Of a stretch of 64,000 nucleotides of DNA, positions 28,311 through 36,734 are shown piece by piece. A program made the translations under genes and the position numbers. How positions within the stretch are numbered: the stretch's first letter is position 1; the number at the start of each line of letters is the position of its first letter. Source of the stretch: Notoacmeibacter marinus (GTDB lineage Bacteria > Pseudomonadota > Alphaproteobacteria > Rhizobiales > Rhizobiaceae); NCBI RefSeq assembly GCF_002238045.1, contig NZ_NBYO01000002.1:496001-560000 (forward strand), given 5' to 3'. The notes under the pieces were generated by a model. That model saw only the letters and a list, made by a program, of their open reading frames with translations, did not search any database and was not told the DNA's origin.

Positions 28311-29735
28311 ATGTCGGAAAACGGAAATCAGGGTCAAGAATCGGAACTTCAGAAGACGACGTCCAAGATTTACGAGAAGTCGGGCGGCAAGGTCGACGAA
28401 TTCCGCAAATTGGCCGAGCGTATCGCCAATGGCGAAGAGGTCATCCCGCCTGTCCTGCTGACAGGTCAGGCAAGGCGCAGGCACGTTCGCTCGACCCTGC
28501 GCGAGGATCACGCCGACCGGATCGAGCAGCGCAACCCCGCCGCGGAAGTGAAGTTCAACGAATTGGCGAAGGACTTCTTCAAGTTCTATCGCGGTACGGC
28601 GCTGCTTTTCTATCGCGATATGGTCGGCATGGATTCCGACATGCCCTCCGTCATGGCGCTCGGAGACGTCCACCCGCAGAATTTCGGCGTGATGCCGGAC
28701 AAGAACGGCGCGCCGATCTTCGGGGTCAATGATTTCGACGAGGCGGTATACGCCCCGTTCACATGGGATTTGAAGCGCGGCGCGGTCGGCTTCTGGATCG
28801 CCGTGCGCGAAGCGGGCGGTATGAAACGCAAGAAACGGCGCAAGATCGTGAAGAAGTTCGCCAAGGGCTATCTGGAGGCGATGCAGAACTATGCCGACCG
28901 CGCGACCGAAAGCAATGATGACTATCGCATGGACAATTCGCCGAACGTCATCCGGCGTCTTTTCGAGGAAGCGTGGACCGATCGGCAGGACTGGCTCTGG
29001 TCCGATTACCTCAAACCGTCCGGACGCGGCTTTCGCGCCAGTGATGAGCTACAGCCCATCTCCAGCGAACTGGACAAGTTTCAGCAGGCGGTCAACGATC
29101 TCGCCAAGTCCAACGGTATCGAAGTGACGCCAGACCGTGCGGGCGAACTCAAGGTCAAGGATGTGTGCGTCCGCCACGGCCAGGGCACCGCATCGCTCGG
29201 TCTGCCGCGCTTCTATGTGCTGATCGAAGGTCCATCCAGGGACGCGACCGACGATATCATCATCGAATTCAAGAAGGCCCGCCGATCGGCGCTGGAAGGC
29301 CTGACGCCGCCGACCGATTTTCATGCCGGCGAAGAGGCGGACCGCATCGCCCACGGCCAGTCCGTGCAGCTTGCCCATGGCGACATTTTCTACGGCGCGG
29401 TGAAGATCGATGGCGAGAGCTATATGAGCCGCGAACGCGCGCCGTTCCGCGACGATATCGACCTCGACGATCTCAGCTACGGCACATGGAAGGACTATGC
29501 CCGCGTCTGCGGTGCGGCCCTGGCGCAGGCTCATGCGCTGTCGGACGATCTCGGCCAGATCGATTACGATGTCGAGCCCTCAATCATTGAGGCGGCGAAA
29601 CCGCGCAAACTGTTCATCAAGGATCTTATCCGCTTCGCCGAGGAAGCGGCAGACCGGCTCGCCGCCGATCACGAATTCTTCCGTGAGGACCACAAGGATG
29701 GAGCGTTCGAACGGGTCGATATTATCTACCGCTGA
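28311..29735 (+). CDS. DUF2252 family protein
   Basis: A 474-residue protein that matches the DUF2252 family. It has RRRHVRSTLREDH, FYRGTALLFYRDM, ALGDVHPQNFGVMPDKNG and GVNDFDEAVYAPFTWDLKRGA, an arrangement resembling kinase-like active sites (H-x-x-N-F/DFD). A conserved C-terminal region includes QLAHGDIFYGAVK. The start at 28311 (MSENGNQG) is preferred; an ATG at 28275 would add 12 residues with no family support. The activity of DUF2252 is not established; a phosphotransferase role is only an inference from the motif pattern. Confidence 0.8.
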   Translation: MSENGNQGQESELQKTTSKIYEKSGGKVDEFRKLAERIANGEEVIPPVLLTGQARRRHVRSTLREDHADRIEQRNPAAEVKFNELAKDFFKFYRGTALLFYRDMVGMDSDMPSVMALGDVHPQNFGVMPDKNGAPIFGVNDFDEAVYAPFTWDLKRGAVGFWIAVREAGGMKRKKRRKIVKKFAKGYLEAMQNYADRATESNDDYRMDNSPNVIRRLFEEAWTDRQDWLWSDYLKPSGRGFRASDELQPISSELDKFQQAVNDLAKSNGIEVTPDRAGELKVKDVCVRHGQGTASLGLPRFYVLIEGPSRDATDDIIIEFKKARRSALEGLTPPTDFHAGEEADRIAHGQSVQLAHGDIFYGAVKIDGESYMSRERAPFRDDIDLDDLSYGTWKDYARVCGAALAQAHALSDDLGQIDYDVEPSIIEAAKPRKLFIKDLIRFAEEAADRLAADHEFFREDHKDGAFERVDIIYR

Positions 29736-29824
29736 TCCGGTGCGGGCGATCCGCACGAAATTTGAACTTCTGACGCCCTTTCCCCGTTGTTCCGGCACAT
29801 CAACGCGAAAGAAGGAGGTTCACC

Positions 29825-30007
29825 ATGAAACGCTTCGATTGCGGAACCCTGGTTCCGGGCTGCCACTGGCACACCCAGGCGGAGGATGAGGCGGAAGTGG
29901 TCCGCCGCGCCAGCGAGCATCTGCGCTCCGCCCATGGCGAGACCCATGTCCGCCCCAATATGGTCAGCGAGATCAAGAGCCGCATCCGCGACGTCCAGCC
30001 GGCGTGA
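29825..30007 (+). CDS. DUF1059 small Cys/His protein
   Basis: A 60-residue protein with FDCGTLVPGCHWHTQA and AEVVRRASEHLRSAH, the Cys and His pattern of DUF1059, which suggests metal binding. GAAGGAGG immediately precedes the ATG at optimal spacing. A strong terminator follows about 20 bases after the stop. DUF1059 proteins are short, soluble and of unknown function. It may be co-transcribed with the DUF2252 gene 89 bases upstream. Confidence 0.8.
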   Translation: MKRFDCGTLVPGCHWHTQAEDEAEVVRRASEHLRSAHGETHVRPNMVSEIKSRIRDVQPA

Positions 30008-30028
30008 TGCAGGGCTGATAGGAAAACG

Positions 30029-30063
30029 AAACCCGCCGGGGTAACTCGGCGGGGTTTTTTATT
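30029..30063 (+). terminator. Rho-independent terminator after the DUF1059 gene
   Basis: AAACCCGCCG (30029-30038) pairs with CGGCGGGGTTT (30047-30057) with one bulged G. A run of T follows. It marks the left border of the AT-rich accessory patch. Confidence 0.8.
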
Positions 30064-30085
30064 TCAGATGTCATCCATGGTACGC

Positions 30086-30706
30086 TCAGTTGGCAGTGGT
30101 ATGATGATCGTAGATATACTGCATTTTTCTAATGAAAGCCTGCTGCAGGTCGCGGCAGAAAATCAAATCTTTAGAATATATTTCAACATATTGATTTATG
30201 AGATCGCCGAATAAATCTCGATTGACTACTTTATGTTCAAAGTCGACTGCCTTGTCGTTGGCACTGCCAGCCCAAATTTTCCATCCATTTTTGGTTTGTG
30301 CTTCGTGGACCAGACCGCAACGAACATTCTTGTAAAAATTCAAGGCACGATCTTCGTCAGTAAATAAACCTGAAAAAGGCGACTGCTGAGTAAGGAAACC
30401 GCAGTAAAGATCTTGGCTGCGTCCATACTGAAAATTTTTTCCCGGCTGAGCACCGACCTTATGATTCCATCCGAGCCGTAAAGCTGCCAGGAACTCTATC
30501 AGAGAACACTGAATCGTCAGAATTGCGAACCCTTCGCCGCGGTAATTGCTACCACTCCGTATTAAGGAAATCGGCTGAAAATAGCGATCATCTAAACGAG
30601 TTGTAAGCAGACGATCACAAGCATCTTTCCATATTGTCGCGTCAGGGCTATCGCCCTCTAATTTGTTTTTGATTTGAAGCCATTCTTCTTCGAAACTTGC
30701 CTTCAT
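30086..30706 (-). CDS. AT-rich hypothetical protein with HEPN-like R-x4-H motif
   Basis: A 206-residue soluble protein, predominantly helical. Residues 129-134 read RCGLVH (R129, H134), set in the sentence FYKNVRCGLVHEAQTKNGW. This resembles the R-x4-6-H catalytic motif of HEPN-domain RNases. A hydrophobic helix ILTIQCSLIEFLAAL near residues 62-76 precedes it. The DNA is clearly AT-rich and uses AAA, ATA, TTT and TTG codons unlike neighbours, suggesting horizontal transfer. Start is ATG 30706; a TTG codon precedes it. No antitoxin-like partner is visible next door. HEPN assignment is an inference from a short motif only. Confidence 0.6.
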   Translation of the reverse strand: MKASFEEEWLQIKNKLEGDSPDATIWKDACDRLLTTRLDDRYFQPISLIRSGSNYRGEGFAILTIQCSLIEFLAALRLGWNHKVGAQPGKNFQYGRSQDLYCGFLTQQSPFSGLFTDEDRALNFYKNVRCGLVHEAQTKNGWKIWAGSANDKAVDFEHKVVNRDLFGDLINQYVEIYSKDLIFCRDLQQAFIRKMQYIYDHHTTAN

Positions 30707-30747
30707 CAAATTTTAGCTCCCAGTATATCTATTTTAATTCTATATTA

Positions 30748-30888
30748 TCATAGCAACGAAATTTCATTCCGACTATCCCCCTCAATTTCTTCCCCGCCTA
30801 GTCCGACGCCCGCATTCTCATACCATTCACGGGCGGCATCGACGGCAACGGGCGAGGAGTTCGACAGGACTTTGAAATAGGCGGGATC
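30748..30888 (-). pseudogene. Remnant of an MFS transporter C-terminal tail
   Basis: Minus-strand translation reads DPAYFKVLSNSSPVAVDAA then REWYENAG and a stop at 30750-30748. This parallels the C-terminal tail of the MFS transporter at 33464-34750 (SAYLGVLPNSSAVAVDAAYEWYEDA). At DNA level 30819-30889 matches 33532-33602 with about three quarters identity. Upstream of the GAT codon at 30888 the similarity vanishes and no start codon leads into it. So this is a truncated duplicate, not a functional gene. Confidence 0.65.
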
Positions 30889-30929
30889 GCCCCTGCACCT
30901 CCAACTCCTTCACCCCCGCCCCACGGCCC

Positions 30930-31130
30930 CTACTCCCAGCCCGCCCTTCCCCGTCGGCCGGGCCGTCCATCCAGAAGGCCGATATCGCGCAGCCGATCCT
31001 TCGGCGCCGTCGCCGGATCGATCCTCGCGATGGTCCGCTTCGACCTGCCGCCAGGACAGCACTTCGATGCGGTCGCCGCACTCCCACGCCGTGAAAAGCA
31101 AAGGCGCAACAGGTCAATGAGTCGGCGCAT
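30930..31130 (-). CDS. DUF1127-like small basic protein
   Basis: A 66-residue basic protein beginning MRRLIDLLRLCFSRRGSAAT and containing APKDRLRDIGLLDGRPGRRG, which recalls the DUF1127 pattern (L..LDDR.LRDIGL.R). GGAGGATCGACC immediately precedes the ATG, a strong ribosome site. It is divergent from a LysR-type GcvA-like regulator, an arrangement frequent in rhizobia. The divergence from typical DUF1127 and its place beside a gene remnant mean it could be degenerate. DUF1127 proteins influence RNA turnover and phosphate/carbon responses. Confidence 0.5.
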   Translation of the reverse strand: MRRLIDLLRLCFSRRGSAATASKCCPGGRSKRTIARIDPATAPKDRLRDIGLLDGRPGRRGRAGWE

Positions 31131-31225
31131 GGTCGATCCTCCTTATGAGAGAGAATCGACAAAGCCCGACCGCTGAGATTAAATCCAACGGAATATCCGA
31201 TGCTTGGTATAAGGTAGCTTTATGC

Positions 31226-32140
31226 ATGTCGCGCTATGATCTTCCGCCGCTCGCCAGCGTCCGGGTCTTCGAGGCCGCGGCCCGCCATTTGAGCTTCACC
31301 CGTGCGGCCGACGAACTGGGGATGACACAGGCGGCGGTCAGCTATCAGATCAGGATGCTGGAGGACCGCGTTGGCGCGCCGCTCTTCATTCGCCGGCCGA
31401 GGGCGGTGGAGCTGACGGCCATCGGCGATACGCTGGCGGTGGCGGCGTCCAAGGTCCTCGATCAGCTCAATTCGGCTTTCGAGGCGGTTCGGCAGAGAGC
31501 TTCGGGCGTTCTGTCGATCAATGTGATCCCGACCTTCGCCGTCCAGAAGCTGTCGCCCGTCCTGGGGCGGTTTCAGATCGCGCATCCGGATCTGGCCACA
31601 CGCATCACGGCGACACGGGCTTTGGTGGATTTCGCCAGTGACGATGTCGATGTCGCCATTCGCTCCGGCAACGGCCAATGGCCCGGCCTTCGATGCCATG
31701 AATTGTTCAAGGCGCGCTTCACGCCCATGCTCAGCCCCGCCCTTGCCGAACGGCACGGACCGCTGCGCCAGCCCGCCGATCTGCTGAAATTGCCGCTGGT
31801 CGATCCGCACGATCCCTGGTGGTCGGCCTGGTTTTCCGCCGCGGGCGTCGATGCGAGCGAGATCATGAAGCGGCCGAAATCGTCGATGGGCGATCAGTTT
31901 CTCGAAGCGCAGGTGGCGCTCGGCGGCATGGGCGCCGCCATCCTTACCCCGGAGTTCTACCGCCGCGAGCTGGAAACCGGACAGTTGATCCAGCCCTTCC
32001 CGCTGGTGGAGGAGATGGGCCAGTCCTACTGGCTCTGCTATGCGGAACGACGCCGAAACGTCCCCAAGATCAAGGCGTTCCGCGATTGGTTGCTCGCTGA
32101 AATGGCGGGCACGGCGGAACCGGTCGCGACCACGGCGTGA
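31226..32140 (+). CDS. LysR-family transcriptional regulator, GcvA-like
   Basis: A 304-residue LysR-type regulator. The N-terminal helix-turn-helix (ASVRVFEAAARHLSFTRAADELGMTQAAVSYQIRMLE...) is of the GcvA subclass, which has the FTRAADEL...TQAAVS signature. The C-terminal effector domain runs from about residue 92 to 295. The start ATG at 31226 is supported by family alignment of MSRYDLPPLASVRVFEAAARH. It is divergent from the DUF1127-like gene and upstream of the COG0523 GTPase on the same strand with a 71-base gap. Effector unknown. Confidence 0.88.
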   Translation: MSRYDLPPLASVRVFEAAARHLSFTRAADELGMTQAAVSYQIRMLEDRVGAPLFIRRPRAVELTAIGDTLAVAASKVLDQLNSAFEAVRQRASGVLSINVIPTFAVQKLSPVLGRFQIAHPDLATRITATRALVDFASDDVDVAIRSGNGQWPGLRCHELFKARFTPMLSPALAERHGPLRQPADLLKLPLVDPHDPWWSAWFSAAGVDASEIMKRPKSSMGDQFLEAQVALGGMGAAILTPEFYRRELETGQLIQPFPLVEEMGQSYWLCYAERRRNVPKIKAFRDWLLAEMAGTAEPVATTA

Positions 32141-32191
32141 GCAGACCCGACGCGACGATTGACAAGGACGGCCCCGCGGAGCTATTCGATT

Positions 32192-32209
32192 GTTATGTTA
32201 TAACATAAC
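32192..32209. promoter_or_regulatory. Perfect 18-bp palindrome, Zur-like operator
   Basis: GTTATGTTATAACATAAC is exactly its own reverse complement. It closely resembles alphaproteobacterial Zur sites, 18-bp palindromes with ATGT...ACAT arms. It lies only 2 bases before the ATG of the COG0523 GTPase, so a bound repressor would cover the transcription start or ribosome access. COG0523 genes are commonly in the Zur regulon. Confidence 0.7.
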
Positions 32210-32211
32210 GA

Positions 32212-33435
32212 ATGATTGGAACGATTTTGCCTTCTCGCCTGCACGACAATCGCCTGCCCGTCACGGTTCTTTCCGGCTTTCTCGGTTCCGGCAAGACGAC
32301 GCTTCTGAACCATGTGCTGAACAATCGCGATGGCCGTCGCGTTGCCGTGATCGTCAACGATATGAGCGAAATCAATATCGATGCCGATCTCGTGCGCGAT
32401 GGCGGCGCGAATCTCTCTCGCACCGACGAAAAGCTCGTCGAGATGAGCAATGGCTGCATCTGCTGCACCCTGCGCGACGATCTTCTCGCCGAGGTTCGAG
32501 ATCTCGCGAGCGAAGGGCGGTTCGATTACCTTCTGATCGAATCCACCGGGATTTCCGAACCGCTGCCGGTCGCAGCGACATTCGAGTTCCGGGATGAAGA
32601 GGGCAGAAGCCTCTCCGATGTCGCGCGGCTCGATACGATGGTGACGGTCGTCGACACGATCAACCTTCTGAAGGATTATTCGAGCCATGATTTTCTGAAG
32701 CAACGCGGCCAGAGCCTGGGCGAGGGCGACGAGCGCACGCTGGTCGATCTTCTGGTCGACCAGATCGAATTCTCCGACGTCATCGTTCTGAACAAGATAA
32801 CCGACGCCGGCCCCGAGAGGCTGGATGCAGCGCGCAAGATCGTAAGATCGCTCAACCCCGATGCCCGGATCGTGGAGACGGACCACGGCAGGGTGGCGGA
32901 GGAAAGCATATTCGACACCGGCCTCTTCGATTTCGAAACCGCTCACAACCATCCATTATGGGCAAAAGAACTCTACGGATTCGCCGATCACATTCCCGAA
33001 ACGGAAGAGTACGGCGTCACCTCGTTCGTATACCGCGCCAAACGACCGTTCCATCCGCAGAAGATTCACGAGGTCCTCAATCGGACCCTGCCCGGCGTGA
33101 TCCGTGCCAAGGGCCACTTCTGGGTGGCGACCCGTCCCGAATGGGTGACGGAATTTTCACTCGCGGGAGCGTTGAGCAGCGTCAAGCCGTTGGGACGGTG
33201 GTGGGCCTCGGTACCGCGCGAAAGATGGCCGGACCATCCGCAGACTATGGCGTATATCGAAAAGCACTGGCAGCCGCCCTTCGGAGACCGGCGTCAGGAA
33301 CTGGTCTTCATCGGTTCCGGCATGGATCGGGACGCCATCACCGCCGATCTCGACAGCGCCCTGATCGGTGAAGGAAAGACATTCGAGGCGGACCGATGGA
33401 GCCATCTGGAGGATCCTTTTCCGCTTTGGCAATGA
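32212..33435 (+). CDS. COG0523-family zinc metallochaperone-like GTPase
   Basis: A 407-residue CobW/COG0523 protein. Walker A is GFLGSGKTT (22-30), and the zinc-binding CxCC motif is GCICC (81-85) with an adjacent TLRDDL. G4 appears as NKIT, near NKxD. The C-terminal CobW_C domain starts after residue about 270. Such GTPases act in zinc homeostasis under limitation. The palindrome just upstream predicts Zur control, so expression should rise when zinc is scarce. Start at ATG 32212; a TTG at 32227 is in frame and possible, since the operator nearly touches the ATG. Confidence 0.88.
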   Translation: MIGTILPSRLHDNRLPVTVLSGFLGSGKTTLLNHVLNNRDGRRVAVIVNDMSEINIDADLVRDGGANLSRTDEKLVEMSNGCICCTLRDDLLAEVRDLASEGRFDYLLIESTGISEPLPVAATFEFRDEEGRSLSDVARLDTMVTVVDTINLLKDYSSHDFLKQRGQSLGEGDERTLVDLLVDQIEFSDVIVLNKITDAGPERLDAARKIVRSLNPDARIVETDHGRVAEESIFDTGLFDFETAHNHPLWAKELYGFADHIPETEEYGVTSFVYRAKRPFHPQKIHEVLNRTLPGVIRAKGHFWVATRPEWVTEFSLAGALSSVKPLGRWWASVPRERWPDHPQTMAYIEKHWQPPFGDRRQELVFIGSGMDRDAITADLDSALIGEGKTFEADRWSHLEDPFPLWQ

Positions 33436-33463
33436 ATGAGGCCGGCAAGGCCGTGACGGTCGT

Positions 33464-34750
33464 CTAGTCGCTTCCGTCTCGCCCTGCGTTCTCCTCGCCG
33501 CTCTCCTCCTCCGCATCCTGCGCCGCGTCCTCATACCATTCATAGGCCGCGTCGACGGCAACGGCGGAGGAGTTCGGCAGAACGCCGAGATAGGCGGAAT
33601 CGTCGCCTGCCGGCGCGGCGCGCTGCGTCACGCGCCAGCCGATATAGGCGGCGATCACCGCGAACAGGACGGTCAGCAGAACCCAGAAGGAGACCGGGCC
33701 GGTCAGCTCCATCGTCTGGCCGATCACGACCGGCCCGGTAACGGCGCCGAGCCCGTAGATGAAGATCATGCCGCTGGCCGCCGACGGCATCTCCTCCCGC
33801 TCCAGATAATCGTTGGTGTAGGCGACCATCAGCGAATAGAGCGGCGTCGCCACCCCGCCGGCGATCAGTCCCGCGACGAGCAGAACGGCGAAGCTGCCTT
33901 CGATGAAAAAGGGCAGAATGCTCGCCAGCGCGCCGACGATGGCGAGGCTTATCATGAGAATGCGCCGGTCCATCAGGTCCGACAGCCGCCCCACCGGATA
34001 CTGGAAGATGAGCGAGCCGACGAAGATGGAGGCGATGAAGAGCGAGACGTCGCGCACATTGAGGCCGATCTTCGCGCCATAAACCGCCGCCATGCCCATT
34101 TGCGCCGCGATGATGGCGCCAATGATGGCCGTGCCGACCGTGGCCGTGGGCGAGCGCTCATAGAGGTCGCGCAGGCTCATTGGCTTGACCGCCTCAACCG
34201 CCGGCAGCGGCACGGCGGACAAAAGCACCGGCGTGAAGGCGAGCGACACGAAGATCGACGCCAGGATGAAGAGCGACGCGCCCGCCGCATCGCCGACGTT
34301 CAACAGCCCCTGCGCGCCGACCAGGCCGGCCATCTGCGCCAGCATGTAGGATGACAGCATCGTACCGCGCGTCTCATTGGTGGCGCGGTCGTTCAGCCAG
34401 CTTTCCGCTGTGACATAGATGCCGGACATGCAAAAGCCCAGTACGATGCGCAGCAACGTCCAGGACCAGGGATCGGTGAGCAGCGGATAGGCGATCAGCA
34501 CCGCAGACATGAGCGAGCCGAGCGCGGCGAAGGCGCGCACATGGCCGACCTGGCGGATCAGCTTCGGCGTGACCCGCGAACCGATGAGAAAGCCGAGAAA
34601 GTAGCCGGAGGTGACAAGCGACAGCGCGAAGGTGGAAAACCCTTCGATCTCGCCGCGGATGCCCATCAGCGTCGATTGCATGCCGTTGCCGATCATGATC
34701 AGGAAGACGCCGAGGAGAAGCGCCCACACGCTTGCGACCAGCTTCAACAT
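33464..34750 (-). CDS. MFS transporter with acidic C-terminal tail
   Basis: A 428-residue, twelve-helix major facilitator with a TM1 start MLKLVASVWALLLGVFLIMIGNGM and the SGYFLGFLIGSR helix 2/3 loop. The last about 40 residues form a cytoplasmic acidic tail (AVAVDAAYEWYED then Glu-rich). This tail is duplicated in the remnant at 30.8 kb. GGAGAG upstream of 34750 supports this start over a longer frame. Direct substrate is not deducible; the fold resembles bacterial sugar-proton or multidrug permeases. Confidence 0.85.
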   Translation of the reverse strand: MLKLVASVWALLLGVFLIMIGNGMQSTLMGIRGEIEGFSTFALSLVTSGYFLGFLIGSRVTPKLIRQVGHVRAFAALGSLMSAVLIAYPLLTDPWSWTLLRIVLGFCMSGIYVTAESWLNDRATNETRGTMLSSYMLAQMAGLVGAQGLLNVGDAAGASLFILASIFVSLAFTPVLLSAVPLPAVEAVKPMSLRDLYERSPTATVGTAIIGAIIAAQMGMAAVYGAKIGLNVRDVSLFIASIFVGSLIFQYPVGRLSDLMDRRILMISLAIVGALASILPFFIEGSFAVLLVAGLIAGGVATPLYSLMVAYTNDYLEREEMPSAASGMIFIYGLGAVTGPVVIGQTMELTGPVSFWVLLTVLFAVIAAYIGWRVTQRAAPAGDDSAYLGVLPNSSAVAVDAAYEWYEDAAQDAEEESGEENAGRDGSD

Positions 34751-34809
34751 GGCGCTCTCCGATTCCGCCGGCAAAAACGCGCCATGCCGTCTTTATGCGC
34801 CGCCGTCAA

Positions 34810-36087
34810 TCACCCCGGATCGAATTTCGTTTGGGTGCACGCTTTCGCCAGCAAATCGTCGCGATTCAGCCGGAAACCACTTTCGATCCACGCTTCTTCC
34901 GCAGCCTTCAGGCGCTCGCCGATCTGCGGCCCAGCAGCCATGCCGGCGCTGATAAGGTCGGCGCCGCGCAGCGGAAACTGCGGAATGTCCCAATTCTCAG
35001 CCGTTTCGAGCATTGCCGCGAACCGTCCGGCCTCGACCAGCGCGGCGTCATCGCTCGTCGCGCGTCCCCGCGCTGAAGCGAGCGATAGTCTGAGGCGGTC
35101 GAGCACGGCCGGGCGGCCTTGGCGGTAGAGCCATTCCTTCAGCGCCTTGTCGGTCATCTCGGCCGATGGCGCGGCATTGAAGGCAAAGGCCAGCAGGCGG
35201 TCGCGTTCGGCGTTGGAAAGCCTAAGACGATCGGCCAGCATCTTCATCCGCGCTTCGTCCGGCGGCAACATGGCCATCAGCCGAAGCAGCGGATCGGGCG
35301 TCCAGCCGGCATTTTGGCCGGTTTCTACGAGCGGGCCGACAAGATCGATCCCCCATTTCTCGCTTTCCGGCAGAATGGTCGTCAGCACGCTCGCCGTCCG
35401 CATCCAGAGCAGCGCGCGATGGGGATCGGGCGCGGCGAGCAGCTTGCGCAATTCGCTCCATACCCGCTCGGCGGACAGGCGGTCCATGCCGCCCTTCATC
35501 GCAGCGCAGGCGCGCAGCCCGTCCGCATCGGGCCGGCCCTGCCCGTACCAGGCGAAGAAGCGGAAGAAGCGCAGGATCCGCAGATAATCTTCCTCGATCC
35601 GCTCGCGCGCTTCGCCGATGAAGCGGATCGTCCGCGTTTCAAGGTCGGGCAGGCCGCCGACCGGGTCGTAAACGCGGCCATCGGCATCGGCATAGAGCGC
35701 ATTGATCGTGAAGTCCCGCCGGCGTGCATCCGCCTGCCAATCGGTCCCGAACCGCACATCGGCGTGGCGGCCATCGGTGGTAACATCGGTGCGCAGGGTC
35801 GTGATTTCGAAGACCGCGCCGTCGGCCACCGCCGTCACAGTGCCATGTTCGATCCCGGTCGGGATCGCCCGGAAACCGGCCTTGGCCACACGCCGCACCG
35901 TCTCTTCCGGCGGCGTGGTGGTGGCGATGTCGATATCGCCGACCGGCAGGTCGAGCAGGACGTTGCGCACCGCGCCGCCGACGATCCGCGCCTCATGCTC
36001 GCCGTCCGACAGGGCAGCCAGAAGGGTCTGAAGCGCCGGCTCTTTCAGGCATGGCGCCCGTCCGGCGATGGAAACCGTTTCGCTCAA
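34810..36087 (-). CDS. cca: CCA tRNA nucleotidyltransferase
   Basis: A 425-residue enzyme that adds or repairs the 3' CCA end of tRNAs. The head domain has RIVGGAVRNVLL, DIDIATT (metal-binding DxD), RRRDFTINALYAD and EDYLRILRFFRFFAWYG motifs of class II enzymes. I infer the start as TTG at 36087, overlapping the NUDIX stop as TTGA, with AGGAG 11 bases upstream. There is no better ATG before the conserved core; the ATG at 36138 lies inside the NUDIX gene. The C-terminal part is a helical tRNA-binding body. Confidence 0.9.
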   Translation of the reverse strand: MSETVSIAGRAPCLKEPALQTLLAALSDGEHEARIVGGAVRNVLLDLPVGDIDIATTTPPEETVRRVAKAGFRAIPTGIEHGTVTAVADGAVFEITTLRTDVTTDGRHADVRFGTDWQADARRRDFTINALYADADGRVYDPVGGLPDLETRTIRFIGEARERIEEDYLRILRFFRFFAWYGQGRPDADGLRACAAMKGGMDRLSAERVWSELRKLLAAPDPHRALLWMRTASVLTTILPESEKWGIDLVGPLVETGQNAGWTPDPLLRLMAMLPPDEARMKMLADRLRLSNAERDRLLAFAFNAAPSAEMTDKALKEWLYRQGRPAVLDRLRLSLASARGRATSDDAALVEAGRFAAMLETAENWDIPQFPLRGADLISAGMAAGPQIGERLKAAEEAWIESGFRLNRDDLLAKACTQTKFDPG

Positions 36088-36734
36088 GGGTAGAGTCGCT
36101 CCTGCATCATGCGAATGATGCCGGCGGTTACGCCCCAAATGTGCCAGTCGTCAAACGGCATGGTCCAGTAATAGCGGCGCTGGCCCTCCCAGATGCGGCT
36201 GTCCTGGATGTGGTTGGCCTGTTCCATCAGGAAGGACAGCGGCACCTCGAAGATGTCGGCCACCTCGCCCGGTTCGGGCCGCAAATCGAAGGGCGGGTGA
36301 AGGAGCGCCAGAACAGGCACGATCTTGAAGCCCGATCCGGTGGCGTAATCGGGCAATCGCCCGATTACTTCGGCACGCTCTATCGGCAGTGCCACCTCCT
36401 CCTGCGCTTCGCGCAGCGCCGCGCCGACCGGCCCGTCATCGCCAGGGTCGATCCGCCCGCCCGGAAAGGCGACCTGGCCCGAATGGGTCTTCAGATGATC
36501 GGTGCGCCGGGTCAGGAGAACATGCGCGCCGCCCGCCCGCTCGACCACGCCGATCAACACCGCAGCCTCGCGCTTCCTGCGGCGGAAGAAATGCTCGGCA
36601 ATGTCGAGATTCCAGCGGTGGTCGCCCCAGTCCGTCGTGTCGAACGGCCCGGATTCCCGTTCCGCACGCTGGCGGAACTCGTCGATGGAATAGATCGCGG
36701 ACGGCCTCCTGGCCTGCTCCTGCAGCCGGCTCAT
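36084..36734 (-). CDS. NUDIX CoA pyrophosphatase-like hydrolase
   Basis: A 216-residue NUDIX enzyme with FPGGRIDPGDDGPVGAALREAQEEV, the NUDIX box with the REAQEEV metal ligands. The preceding KTHSGQVAFPGG is a feature of the CoA pyrophosphatase NudL/YeaB family. It likely hydrolyses CoA or oxidised nucleotides. The stop overlaps the TTG of cca and the start overlaps the DUF1285 stop, forming a tight operon DUF1285-NUDIX-cca. The first Glu of the canonical box appears as Asp. Confidence 0.85.
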   Translation of the reverse strand: MSRLQEQARRPSAIYSIDEFRQRAERESGPFDTTDWGDHRWNLDIAEHFFRRRKREAAVLIGVVERAGGAHVLLTRRTDHLKTHSGQVAFPGGRIDPGDDGPVGAALREAQEEVALPIERAEVIGRLPDYATGSGFKIVPVLALLHPPFDLRPEPGEVADIFEVPLSFLMEQANHIQDSRIWEGQRRYYWTMPFDDWHIWGVTAGIIRMMQERLYP

